From CAMAVH01 sp036500145 (GTDB lineage Bacteria > Pseudomonadota > Alphaproteobacteria > SMXQ01), in contig DASYCO010000041.1 in NCBI GenBank assembly GCA_036500145.1, positions 6,113 through 70,112 on the forward strand: DNA of 64,000 nucleotides, read 5' to 3'. The notes beneath the pieces are model-generated. The model did no database searches. It was not told the DNA's origin and saw only the letters and a program-made list of their open reading frames with translations. Position 1 is the stretch's first letter, and each line of letters opens with the position of its first letter. Position numbers and translations under genes: made by a program. Shown here in pieces: positions 17,918-26,430 of this stretch.

Positions 17918-19018
17918 ATGCAAACTTCTTATCGTCTAGCAATCAATGGTAGATTCCTTACTCAGCGGTTGACTGGTGTGCAGCGATACGCTCAAGAAGT
18001 ATTGCGCGCATTAGATAGCATATTGAATGAGTCGGCATGGAAAGGCGTGAGCGTAACGCTATTTGTGCCACCTAAAACAGATGTAAGCCTGCAGCTATCT
18101 CATATTCGCATTGTCGAAGGTGGAATTGGGCGAGGATATTTTTGGGAGCAAGTTTCCCTGCCATTATTAGCCCGCAAATGCTTCCTCTTAAATCTCTGCA
18201 ATTTAGGGCCGCTCTTACATACAAATAAGGCCACCATCATTCACGATGCGGCTCCCGCAGCCATTCCCGAAGCATTCTCTTTAAGCTTTCGATTGGCCTA
18301 TCGCGTTCTAGTGCCCTTAGTTGCAGCAACCTCACGATCCATTATGACCGTCTCCGAATTTTCTCGACAGGAGATTGCAAATTTTTATGGCATCAATTCC
18401 GAAAAAATAATTGTCGTATATGCGGGAGGTGATCACATTCTGCGATCAAAAGCCGACGTCGGTATTTTGTCCCGCCTAGGAGTGGCTAAAGGTCAATTTT
18501 TTCTGGCTATTGGGGTGGGGGCAAAAAACAAAAACCTGCCACTAAGCTTGTCAGCTTTTTCTAATTTTCATACCAACAATCCTAATGTCCTTTTTGTCGT
18601 AACGGGAAATCGAGATAAAAACATTTTCAAGGAGGTCCACTTTACGAAAACCAACGGCATAATTTTAGCCGGCTATGTTAGCGAGGAAGAACTGCGGGCT
18701 CTTTATGAGCATTGCACAGCTCTGATTTTCCCTTCGACCTATGAAGGATTCGGGATTCCTCCGCTTGAGGCGATGACACTAGGAACTCCTGTCATTATTA
18801 GTACCCAGCCCGCTTTACAGGAGATTTCCTTAAATTCTGCCTTGAGCGTGAATCCCACAGACAGCCCGACACTTGAAAATCACATGCAGCGGCTTAGCCA
18901 CGAGCCCGCATTACGCAAAGAGCTGCAACGTTTAGGCTTTAAACGGAGCCAAGAACTGACGTGGAAACGAACTGCAAAACAAATACTCTCAACTATTTCG
19001 CAAATAGCGCCTAACTGA
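17918..19018 (+). CDS. Glycosyltransferase, GT4 family
   Basis: 366 residues with the GT-B two-lobe layout: an N-terminal lobe beginning LAINGRFLTQRLTGVQRYA, and a C-terminal nucleotide-sugar lobe with the EX7E motif EGFGIPPLE (about residues 275-283) followed by AMTLGTPVI. It should move a sugar from an NDP donor onto a lipid-linked repeat unit on the cytoplasmic face of the membrane. It is the first island gene, with a short AT-rich upstream region of 59 bases that probably holds its promoter, and lies 36 bases before the polymerase-like gene. Confidence 0.88.
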   Translation: MQTSYRLAINGRFLTQRLTGVQRYAQEVLRALDSILNESAWKGVSVTLFVPPKTDVSLQLSHIRIVEGGIGRGYFWEQVSLPLLARKCFLLNLCNLGPLLHTNKATIIHDAAPAAIPEAFSLSFRLAYRVLVPLVAATSRSIMTVSEFSRQEIANFYGINSEKIIVVYAGGDHILRSKADVGILSRLGVAKGQFFLAIGVGAKNKNLPLSLSAFSNFHTNNPNVLFVVTGNRDKNIFKEVHFTKTNGIILAGYVSEEELRALYEHCTALIFPSTYEGFGIPPLEAMTLGTPVIISTQPALQEISLNSALSVNPTDSPTLENHMQRLSHEPALRKELQRLGFKRSQELTWKRTAKQILSTISQIAPN

Positions 19019-19054
19019 TTAAGCGCTAGTGCGTTGGAAATATCCGGGGAAAAT

Positions 19055-20344
19055 ATGAAGCTATATTGGTGGGCACGCCCTCACACATTAACGATAGTGA
19101 TTTGGATACCTTTATATCTACTTTTCTCGTTCTTGCCCGATACTCTTTTTATGACCTGGAAACACAGTCAAAACTTCATCATTGGAACGGCATTTTTTAT
19201 CGGACTTTGCTCTCTCATCTTTTTTGCAGTTGGTGCTTGGATTGGATCTCAGCCAACACGGGCAGATATCCTCGAAGAAGCGCAATGGGAAGTAGACTGG
19301 GCCTCCTACCGTACATTTATCTATGTCATCTATGGACTGTGCTGTGGTGCTTATCTCGTATTGTTAGGCCCCGCACTCGCGAACCCAGGCCTGATTAAAA
19401 GTTTTGCGAACGGCGAAATCGGGATTCTCGCGATGAGAGAGACCTTGAATCAGCAGCCGGGCATAACATCCCTAGTCAATCTCGGCCCCCTCTATATAAC
19501 TTTGCTGTTTAGTCAGTCCAAGCTGACTGGCGCGCCGCTTACAAAGCGCGATCTTGTGATGCTATGTATGTTTATTGGACTCGTATCCCTCCGAGTCTTT
19601 CTATGGTCAGAACGACTGGCTCTCATCGAGACGGTAATTCCCATAGCCGTCATTTGGTTATCTCGCAAAAAAACAGCGAGTTTCTTTATCTCGGCATTGC
19701 CAATTATTGCGGTAGTCGGAGTGGGGATTCTTTTTGCGGTTACCGAATATTTCCGAAGTTGGACACACTACAGCACGACAGAAAACAGCCTTATTGATTT
19801 CGCCGCAAATCGCTTATTCGGTTACTACGCCACAGCGATAAATAACGGGGCGATCGTTTTCGAAACATTTAAACCAACAATTGTTCCTTATAGAACGGCA
19901 GATTGGTTTTTTCAGTTTCCACTTTTTCCGCTACTGGGAATAGAAATCGGAAACCCTTGGGATGCAAATTTGGATTACATCTTTTTCAGTTTCACGAACC
20001 CAGAGTTTAATAATACGTCTGGGATTTTCGCACCTATCATAGACTTTGGATCTGTAGCCGGAGTAGGAGTTTGGCTCATCTTAGGCGTCATATCTGGACG
20101 CTTATATGGTGCCTATGTCCATGGCCGTCTCTTAGCATCCCTGATTTATCCAACATGGATAGTTGGAATTTATGAAATTCTCCGAATATTTTACTGGGGA
20201 GGCCCTCGTTATTTTCCGACGATGACCACCACACTCTTATTATGGCTTATTTTTAACGGTCTGCTGCGACATCGTCTCCCGGTCAATGATGAAGATCTCA
20301 AATTGAACGAGTTAGCAGAATCTTCCGATGGAATTCAGCCATAA
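19055..20344 (+). CDS. Wzy-like polysaccharide polymerase, integral membrane protein
   Basis: 429 residues with about 10-12 hydrophobic segments and a larger hydrophilic loop in the second half (about residues 240-330, from AVTEYFRSWTHYSTTENS to FTNPEFNNTSGIF). That topology is typical of O-antigen/EPS polymerases, which lack sequence motifs. The ATG at 19055 (MKLYWW) is preferred over an upstream TTG because GGGGAA precedes it. With the flippase-like gene at 23723 and the glycosylphosphotransferase at 26431 it would complete a Wzx/Wzy-type pathway. Confidence 0.75.
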   Translation: MKLYWWARPHTLTIVIWIPLYLLFSFLPDTLFMTWKHSQNFIIGTAFFIGLCSLIFFAVGAWIGSQPTRADILEEAQWEVDWASYRTFIYVIYGLCCGAYLVLLGPALANPGLIKSFANGEIGILAMRETLNQQPGITSLVNLGPLYITLLFSQSKLTGAPLTKRDLVMLCMFIGLVSLRVFLWSERLALIETVIPIAVIWLSRKKTASFFISALPIIAVVGVGILFAVTEYFRSWTHYSTTENSLIDFAANRLFGYYATAINNGAIVFETFKPTIVPYRTADWFFQFPLFPLLGIEIGNPWDANLDYIFFSFTNPEFNNTSGIFAPIIDFGSVAGVGVWLILGVISGRLYGAYVHGRLLASLIYPTWIVGIYEILRIFYWGGPRYFPTMTTTLLLWLIFNGLLRHRLPVNDEDLKLNELAESSDGIQP

Positions 20345-20349
20345 AAAAA

Positions 20350-21762
20350 TCAGTCGGAATTGGTGCGAATTATATTCTCGTCAAAACGAACGCGTGCTAA
20401 CGGAATTTCATTCCTAATTGCATTCACCATTGTCCCACTAACGTAAATGAAGTTGTGCCGCACAAACACTTCTTCGACTCGGCTCGAGCGCAACACAATT
20501 CCGATTAGGGACGGTTTTTGAAGGGTGATGGAGTTCTCATCAACTTGCATTGTGCCGCCAGGGCACGTTGCTCCAAGTGCGATACCACCTACTGCAGGAG
20601 CTGTTATCTTATTTTTTAGAATTTGAACATCAAATGCAGCGCAGGCAATACCCCAACCACCAGTTGATTCGATGGAATTTTCTTGCACTAAAACATCGCT
20701 GCAATATTCATTAATTCGAATACCGTCTCGTCCATCACCAAAAATCAAATTGCTAATAAGCGAAATAAACTGATTTTGAAGTGAAACCGTGCCTTGAACT
20801 GCTATGGCAGAGCCGGGGCGGCCGATAACAGTTATGCATCCATGTGTGCCACCATCGGAAACGCGATTAACGTGGTGAAGTCGATTGTTCTTGATAATGA
20901 TATTGTGAGAACCATACGTGTCGAAGGACTCTTCTGATGCGACATAAATGCCTGCCCATTTTGTATCCACAATATTGTTCAATAAAATTTGTATGTTTTC
21001 CCCTCCAACGACCGCGACGCCGCGGGCCTTGCCCCCGCTAATCTGATTAGCAATAATTTGAATGTTGTTGCACACCGTATTTTGGCGTCGATAACTAACA
21101 ACAGCGACCCCATCATCCCCCCCCTCAATACAAATATTATTTTTAACGGTGCCTTCGGAGCTTCCCCCCGTTACATGAATCGAATCGGCTTGTGTTTTCG
21201 CTATCGTGTTTCCTTGCACGAGAAAATTCGTAGTACTTCTAATAAAAATTCCGGCGGCCCATGCGCCGTTGATCACACAATTTTCAACGCAAACGTTCCT
21301 GGTTTCGGTAACTGTAATAGCGTTGCCAGTACTATCTGTAATTCGGGAGTTTGCATTTGAAAATATATTTAGCCCTCTAAGGGTAACATTCCGCCCTGTA
21401 ACTGTAATTGACTGCCTCTGGGTATTGGGGGTTAGGACAGCGCCATCTAACGCATGTAAATTCACACGGTCTTTTACAAAAATAATATCGCTATAAACAA
21501 AATACCCCGCAGGGATTCTTACCGTACCTCCACCAGATTTATGTACGTCATCAATTGCATTCTGAATGGCTTTGGTACAATCAGTATGGCCATCTCCAAG
21601 AGCTCCGTACTCAAGAATATTCTTTATCAGATCAGCTTTTGAATTCTCAGAAATGAGCTTTTGTTCTGACACTCCGCGAGCATGAATCTTCCCGCCCCAT
21701 AAAACAGCGGCTACCGTAAGAAATATATGCCTTCCAAATGTCCGGCGATTGAGAAATGGCAT
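20350..21762 (-). CDS. Secreted right-handed beta-helix (pectate-lyase-superfamily) protein
   Basis: 470 residues. The N-terminus NRRTFGRHIFLTVAAVLWGG has a twin-Arg pair before a hydrophobic core, suggesting Tat export. The start of the mature domain, LEYGALGDGHTDCTKAIQNAI, is the classic entry into a pectate-lyase-3 or GH28-like beta helix. Repeating beta-helix turns follow, rich in Asn and Gly (NNI, ENCVINGAW, VQGNTIAKT, LVQENSIES). Proteins of this fold in polysaccharide loci lyse, hydrolyse or epimerise the polymer. I see no decisive catalytic signature. It converges on the polymerase gene and heads toward the next minus-strand genes. Confidence 0.8.
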   Translation of the reverse strand: MPFLNRRTFGRHIFLTVAAVLWGGKIHARGVSEQKLISENSKADLIKNILEYGALGDGHTDCTKAIQNAIDDVHKSGGGTVRIPAGYFVYSDIIFVKDRVNLHALDGAVLTPNTQRQSITVTGRNVTLRGLNIFSNANSRITDSTGNAITVTETRNVCVENCVINGAWAAGIFIRSTTNFLVQGNTIAKTQADSIHVTGGSSEGTVKNNICIEGGDDGVAVVSYRRQNTVCNNIQIIANQISGGKARGVAVVGGENIQILLNNIVDTKWAGIYVASEESFDTYGSHNIIIKNNRLHHVNRVSDGGTHGCITVIGRPGSAIAVQGTVSLQNQFISLISNLIFGDGRDGIRINEYCSDVLVQENSIESTGGWGIACAAFDVQILKNKITAPAVGGIALGATCPGGTMQVDENSITLQKPSLIGIVLRSSRVEEVFVRHNFIYVSGTMVNAIRNEIPLARVRFDENIIRTNSD

Positions 21763-21770
21763 TGATCAAC

Positions 21771-22961
21771 TCATAAACGGCGAGTGTCGGTGAGCAATGC
21801 TTCATACATTGTGAGATGCTGACTCAATATTTCTTTCTGAGAGAATTTTTCTGCCATTTGCACGGCCGCAATCGACATAGCTTGACGCAAAAGAGGCGCA
21901 TTCATTATCTGGCATATTTTTTCTGCTAAGCTGTGAACAGATGCAGCTTCAAAGATCAAACCTGTTTTTCCGTTATCGACTAACTCAGGAAGTCCGCCAC
22001 GGTTTGCGACGATGACGGGTACGCCATGTGAATATGCCTCGATAACGACTCGTCCAAACGGCTCATCCCAAATGGACGGCACGACCAAGACATCAATTTT
22101 TTGAAAAAATTCGCTCGGCTTCTGAAAACCGAGCCACTGCACATTTGATTCATTACCCATCTCCATGAGAGAGGAAACGTATTTTTTATTTCCTGTGCCG
22201 GCGACCAATAACTCAATTTTTTTAGGCCCCCTCAATAGGGGGAGTGCGCACAGTAAGGTTTCAATGCCTTTTGTTTGCTCAAGTCGGCCAATAAAACCTA
22301 TTTTTCCGGTCGACGTAAAATGATCACTTTTATGGGGCATCTCTCCTGAAATATTCCCAATAACATGCTTGTCTGCCTGCTGAAAAAAGCCGTGATCAAT
22401 ATGTTTGTTTAGAATAAATTCGCTTATGCCAACGGCTGCATCGACATACTTAGAATAGCGGCGCTTTAAAGCCATAAATGGCCAGCAATGCGCGCAAGAT
22501 CTTTCGCAACATTGACCATTGCGCAACATGCTCGCTGATAAACATAACAGCGAGAAGCTCCTCATCGTATGCGCGACATTAGCTCCTTTAGCATTAGCTA
22601 ATTGCCATATCGCTGGGGAAATATCCTCGATGGTGCTGGTGTGCACTACATCGTAATTATGAAAGTCTATGTATTTTTGAAATTGGCTGGCTGCAAATAA
22701 GTTGAAAGAATCAATGGTATGCCACGCAAATTTTTCAAAAAATGATTTCTGCGCATTCTGAAATGACCAATAAATATTTGGAGATGGGACACGAATTACC
22801 TTTATTCCATCAACAATATCCTCAGCCCAACTATCGCTGGCCGCCATGACCTCCACGTCACAACCAGATTCACGCAATCCATCTGCTAAGAGCTTTGTTG
22901 AAATTTCGCCTCCGCCACGGTACGCCGGGTAGTAGCCAGAACATGCAATCAGAATTCTCAC
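21771..22961 (-). CDS. Glycosyltransferase, GT4 family
   Basis: 396 residues. The N-terminal lobe opens MRILIACSGYYPAYRGGGEIST, with the Gly-rich loop of GT4 enzymes. The C-terminal lobe has GKIGFIGRLEQTKGIETL and the donor-binding region VVPSIWDEPFGRVVIEAYSHGVPVI. Central Cys residues (QCCERSCAHC, about residues 150-160) resemble a metal-binding knuckle sometimes seen in this family. It is in the minus-strand run with the flippase and another GT4 enzyme. Confidence 0.88.
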   Translation of the reverse strand: MRILIACSGYYPAYRGGGEISTKLLADGLRESGCDVEVMAASDSWAEDIVDGIKVIRVPSPNIYWSFQNAQKSFFEKFAWHTIDSFNLFAASQFQKYIDFHNYDVVHTSTIEDISPAIWQLANAKGANVAHTMRSFSLLCLSASMLRNGQCCERSCAHCWPFMALKRRYSKYVDAAVGISEFILNKHIDHGFFQQADKHVIGNISGEMPHKSDHFTSTGKIGFIGRLEQTKGIETLLCALPLLRGPKKIELLVAGTGNKKYVSSLMEMGNESNVQWLGFQKPSEFFQKIDVLVVPSIWDEPFGRVVIEAYSHGVPVIVANRGGLPELVDNGKTGLIFEAASVHSLAEKICQIMNAPLLRQAMSIAAVQMAEKFSQKEILSQHLTMYEALLTDTRRL

Positions 22962-23006
22962 TGCTGCTATCCTTGCAATAAGTAGGAAAGCTCTCTTTTC
23001 ATGCGG

Positions 23007-23726
23007 CTAAAAATAACACGCCTGCATATATCTCTTGCTCGCTATGACGGTTTGCCACTTCCCGGATTTGGTTACGCTTGAAAAATACTCGATACCAGCA
23101 TTGCGTAAACGCAGCTCGATTGCCTTAGCTAAAAGTCTTTCGCCTGGACGATCGCTATCATCAATTATGAGAACAAAATTATCGCTCAGTATGTGAGGGA
23201 TTATCGTTTCCGCGCCCAGACGGTTCCAACGATTCTTAAAGGATGCGGCATATGGTCCATCGATCAAGATAAAATCAAAACGCTGATCACTACGTATGGA
23301 GGAGAGATCCGAGTACCATTGAACGGATTTGCCTTCGCTAGTTTTTATTTTCGCCAAGGGACTCAATACGACGGCATGATCCACCAACGCTTTAATGTTC
23401 TCTGCCCATGAAGCAGCACTCTCAATGGTTGTTACTGTAATTTGGCGTGAGGTTTTTTTTCTAAACTCATTGAGCAATAGCGTCGTTTGACCAGCACCAA
23501 ATTCGAGAACATTAGAAAAAGGAAGCTCTCTTAAAGATCGTGCAATGAGATATAAAAAGCTGTGGTTCGCTGCGGCCCCAACTGGATAAAAAATATCCGC
23601 TATACCCATTTTCGCAATCTCGCGCAAAAAAAGGGCTCTGTAGATCACTTCCATATGCCCGTGAAGGGCAAAGTAGTCTCGCCAGGCTCCGCGAAGCGCT
23701 AACGTGGCATTCTTAAAAACATTCAC
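23007..23726 (-). CDS. Methyltransferase-like protein of the polysaccharide island
   Basis: 239 residues. A Rossmann-type start NVLEFGAGQTTLLLNEF (about residues 66-82) resembles SAM-binding motif I. It is followed by TVTTIESAASWAENIK, with an acidic residue for the ribose, and FDFILIDGPYA at the position of motif IV. A class I methyltransferase acting on sugars or a related fold is likely; the substrate is unknown. Its ATG overlaps the stop of the flippase gene by 4 bases, so the two are co-translated. Confidence 0.6.
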   Translation of the reverse strand: MNVFKNATLALRGAWRDYFALHGHMEVIYRALFLREIAKMGIADIFYPVGAAANHSFLYLIARSLRELPFSNVLEFGAGQTTLLLNEFRKKTSRQITVTTIESAASWAENIKALVDHAVVLSPLAKIKTSEGKSVQWYSDLSSIRSDQRFDFILIDGPYAASFKNRWNRLGAETIIPHILSDNFVLIIDDSDRPGERLLAKAIELRLRNAGIEYFSSVTKSGKWQTVIASKRYMQACYF

Positions 23727-25174
23727 GATTTTTTCCGATACCTAAGTTGCATTCTGACGAACTCTAATGCCATTCGCCTGATTCCCTTTAGATCGACGAC
23801 AAATAATAAAAAAACATAAACAAAGAACGAGACAATGCCGGTCAGTAGAAACTGGCGCCAATTATTTGTTTCCGCTGCACGCAGAGTTATCGACATCGCT
23901 AAGAGTGCGATAAAGATTTTAATGAGATCCTTTTTAGGGATCGCCACCATTGATGTCCTTTTAGCTTGAACTATTACAATCAGAAGCGAGAAGGCTTGTC
24001 CGGCAATTCCAGCAAGAATTGCTCCTGCGCTGGCAAAAAAAGGAATCATTAACACGCCAGCAGAGACACTGATTACAGCGCCACCCGCTACAGGCCATAA
24101 AAGTATGTATGTTTTATTAGCTAAATGAAGAATTGGCTCAAAAACATAAACTCGCAAGCCCATAAGAAGTTGGCTTAGAACGAGCAGTGGCAGCATCCAA
24201 GCCGCATCATTTACGTACTGATCACCAATCGTAAATCGAACTAGAGCTTGGGCGTCAAGCACTAGATAAATGACACACGGACCGAGCAGGGCTGCCCATA
24301 AAGTTATATTTTCTGAAACCTGTCGCTTGGCTCCAGCCACCCCCTCTAATTCGAATTGCTTTATCGCAAGAGGGTAGGCGGCAACGTGAACGACAGCCAT
24401 CGTAAAAACTATCGACTTTTGCACTATATCGGCAATTGCTGCATATCTTCCCACTGTTGTAGGGTCAGTAAAGTAGGCCAGAAGCACCCGATCAAAATAA
24501 GCAAGGGCCGTATTTGACAGGGCTACAGCACCGACAGGAAGGCCAAATTTTAAGATCAAGAGAATGGAAGAACGTCGAATAGACTTGAGCTTAATTAATC
24601 GCCATTCCGATTTTATGAGATATGCAGCAACTAAGCCTGCAAAAAAATACGAGAGGATAATACCAAAGGCCAGCCCTTCGTATCCCATACCCCACGCAAC
24701 CAGAATTACTCCAAGCACTAATGCAAATGCCGCGCGCATGACTTGAAAAAATGAAAACCATATAGAGCGTAGATCCGAGCGAAAAACAGATTGCTGAAGA
24801 TCGAATAGCGCTTGCGAGCTAGCTAAAGCCAACCCTAACAACCAAATAGAATTAAATTGAGGGGTAAGATTTATAAAGTTTAAGCTCGTAGCAAGAGTTA
24901 CCGCTCCGGCAGCCCCAATCCCGTAAAGTGCTAATACGCTTGAATTTAAATGAGCCGGATTAATGCGAATTTTCTCGGATCGAAACCGAACAAATGAAAC
25001 GCGTATCCAATCAAAGAATATGGGAACAATTGTAAAAGCAAAAACCATAACGACGGCATAGTGGCCATAAGCCGCCGGACCCAACAGGCGCGTATATAAG
25101 GCCAAGGAGACTATCCCGATGATTCCGGTCAGCCCAAAACCTACAAAGTGAATAAGCGTGTGCTTAGCTAACAT
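23723..25174 (-). CDS. Wzx-like polysaccharide flippase
   Basis: 483 residues with about 12-14 evenly spaced hydrophobic helices, starting LIHFVGFGLTGIIGIVSLALYTRLLGPAAYG. This matches the first helices and the LLGxxxYG turn of the polysaccharide transporter (PST/MOP) family. It should flip undecaprenyl-linked repeat units to the periplasm. It lies between GT4 and methyltransferase-like genes in one minus-strand run. A 36-base gap separates it from the GT4 gene at 25211. Confidence 0.88.
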   Translation of the reverse strand: MLAKHTLIHFVGFGLTGIIGIVSLALYTRLLGPAAYGHYAVVMVFAFTIVPIFFDWIRVSFVRFRSEKIRINPAHLNSSVLALYGIGAAGAVTLATSLNFINLTPQFNSIWLLGLALASSQALFDLQQSVFRSDLRSIWFSFFQVMRAAFALVLGVILVAWGMGYEGLAFGIILSYFFAGLVAAYLIKSEWRLIKLKSIRRSSILLILKFGLPVGAVALSNTALAYFDRVLLAYFTDPTTVGRYAAIADIVQKSIVFTMAVVHVAAYPLAIKQFELEGVAGAKRQVSENITLWAALLGPCVIYLVLDAQALVRFTIGDQYVNDAAWMLPLLVLSQLLMGLRVYVFEPILHLANKTYILLWPVAGGAVISVSAGVLMIPFFASAGAILAGIAGQAFSLLIVIVQAKRTSMVAIPKKDLIKIFIALLAMSITLRAAETNNWRQFLLTGIVSFFVYVFLLFVVDLKGIRRMALEFVRMQLRYRKKS

Positions 25175-25210
25175 ACATGCCCCTAAATTAGATGTGTGTT
25201 AGCGATATAA

Positions 25211-26377
25211 TTATTTATATGTGCTCGAGTGATCGGCAAGCGCGAGGCCTATATGTCCAGGTTTATTTAGATAACAAGATAGCGTTTGTTCGAGCATACG
25301 ATCAGAACTCAAAGTCCATTTAAGGCTCGCCGCATTTTTTTTAAGCCGTGAAAGCTCATCTGAGTTATTGATGATCGTACTCAACGTTTCTGCAAAGGCT
25401 GCGATGTCTCCATTAGGTATGAGATATCCATTATAACCTTGCTCAATGATTAGCTCTGCTCCGTCAACGTCCATACTCAAGATCGGAGTACCAGCAGCTC
25501 CTGCCTCAAGCAGCGTGATGGGGCTTGTTTCATATTTGCTTGTTAGTACGAGCAAATCGAAATGATGGATAAATCGTCGGGCATCTTGCCAACCTACCCA
25601 AACAATATTTTTATTAAGATTGAGCTCGTCTTGTTTTTGAATAAGTGACTCTTGAAGCGGCCCTTCTCCTATTATCCAAACTTTATATGGCCTTCCTTCG
25701 TTGCCCAGCTTAGCCAATACGTCTAGCAACCTTTCCGGCGCTTTTTGTGGCCATAGACGCCCCACAAAAACAATCTTTATCCCTTCAAAATTATCCAGAA
25801 AAGGCATGGCCTCAGCGGGCTCGAAATCCACTGAGGACAAACTAACCCCATTGGGAACCATCGCAATTTTTGCGACCGGAATTCGGATTTTATTTTTTGC
25901 ATGAAGGGCTTCGCCTGGCGATACAGCAATTAATACGTCTGTTAATTGCCCAAGGCCCCATTCGATACATGTGTAAAACATACGCCTAGCCAACCCGATA
26001 TCAGGATCCATGGTTGGAAACGCATGTGGCGTATATACCTTCAGGCTTGGCAATCCAATTGCAGCAATACGCGCAATCGCCCCTCCTTTTGCGCTGTGGC
26101 CATGGATAATATCAAATGGACCATTTTTTTTAATGTAACGCCGTACTCGAAAAATAGATTGAATATCTGCCAATGAGATTTGGCGGCTCATCGGGAGTGA
26201 GGCAAAATAAATTCGGCCACAAAATTTTTTGCAAAAGGTTAGGAAGGGAGGATCAATACGCTGCTGACCATGCAAAATATGAGTATCAAACCCTTTCGCA
26301 TGAAGACCTTCAGCTAATGAAGCAACATGCCTTCCAACGCCTGCTGTGACAGTCTCAGAAACTAAAAGATACTTCAT
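25211..26377 (-). CDS. Glycosyltransferase, GT4 family
   Basis: 388 residues. The N-terminal lobe begins MKYLLVSETVTAGVGRHVAS and contains DIIHGHSAKGG. The C-terminal lobe has FVGRLWPQKAPERLL and the EX7E motif ETSPITLLE, followed by AGAAGTPIL. It is predicted to add a sugar to the lipid-linked unit primed by the neighbouring glycosylphosphotransferase. GAGAAAAG near the start is a weak ribosome-binding site. This is the last AT-rich gene before the island boundary. Confidence 0.88.
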   Translation of the reverse strand: MKYLLVSETVTAGVGRHVASLAEGLHAKGFDTHILHGQQRIDPPFLTFCKKFCGRIYFASLPMSRQISLADIQSIFRVRRYIKKNGPFDIIHGHSAKGGAIARIAAIGLPSLKVYTPHAFPTMDPDIGLARRMFYTCIEWGLGQLTDVLIAVSPGEALHAKNKIRIPVAKIAMVPNGVSLSSVDFEPAEAMPFLDNFEGIKIVFVGRLWPQKAPERLLDVLAKLGNEGRPYKVWIIGEGPLQESLIQKQDELNLNKNIVWVGWQDARRFIHHFDLLVLTSKYETSPITLLEAGAAGTPILSMDVDGAELIIEQGYNGYLIPNGDIAAFAETLSTIINNSDELSRLKKNAASLKWTLSSDRMLEQTLSCYLNKPGHIGLALADHSSTYK

Positions 26378-26430
26378 CTAGCTTTTCTCAAACCCTTTGA
26401 ATTGCGCTTTAATACCTTCAGGATCAAAGC

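Larger units (their letters stand above)
17859..26430. other. AT-rich polysaccharide-biosynthesis island
   Basis: Base composition drops sharply right after the mfd stop and returns to the high-GC norm inside the last few codons of the glycosylphosphotransferase gene near 26470. Codons here end freely in A/T, unlike both flanks. All seven genes inside belong to surface-polysaccharide synthesis or processing. No integrase, insertion sequence, flanking repeat or tRNA attachment site was found, so replacement by homologous recombination between conserved flanks (mfd and the glycosylphosphotransferase) is the simplest reading. That mechanism is inference. Confidence 0.8.

Noticed and set aside
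17859..26430. Island as a tRNA-integrated mobile element or prophage
   Set aside because: No tRNA, attachment repeats, integrase, transposase or phage genes were found at either edge.
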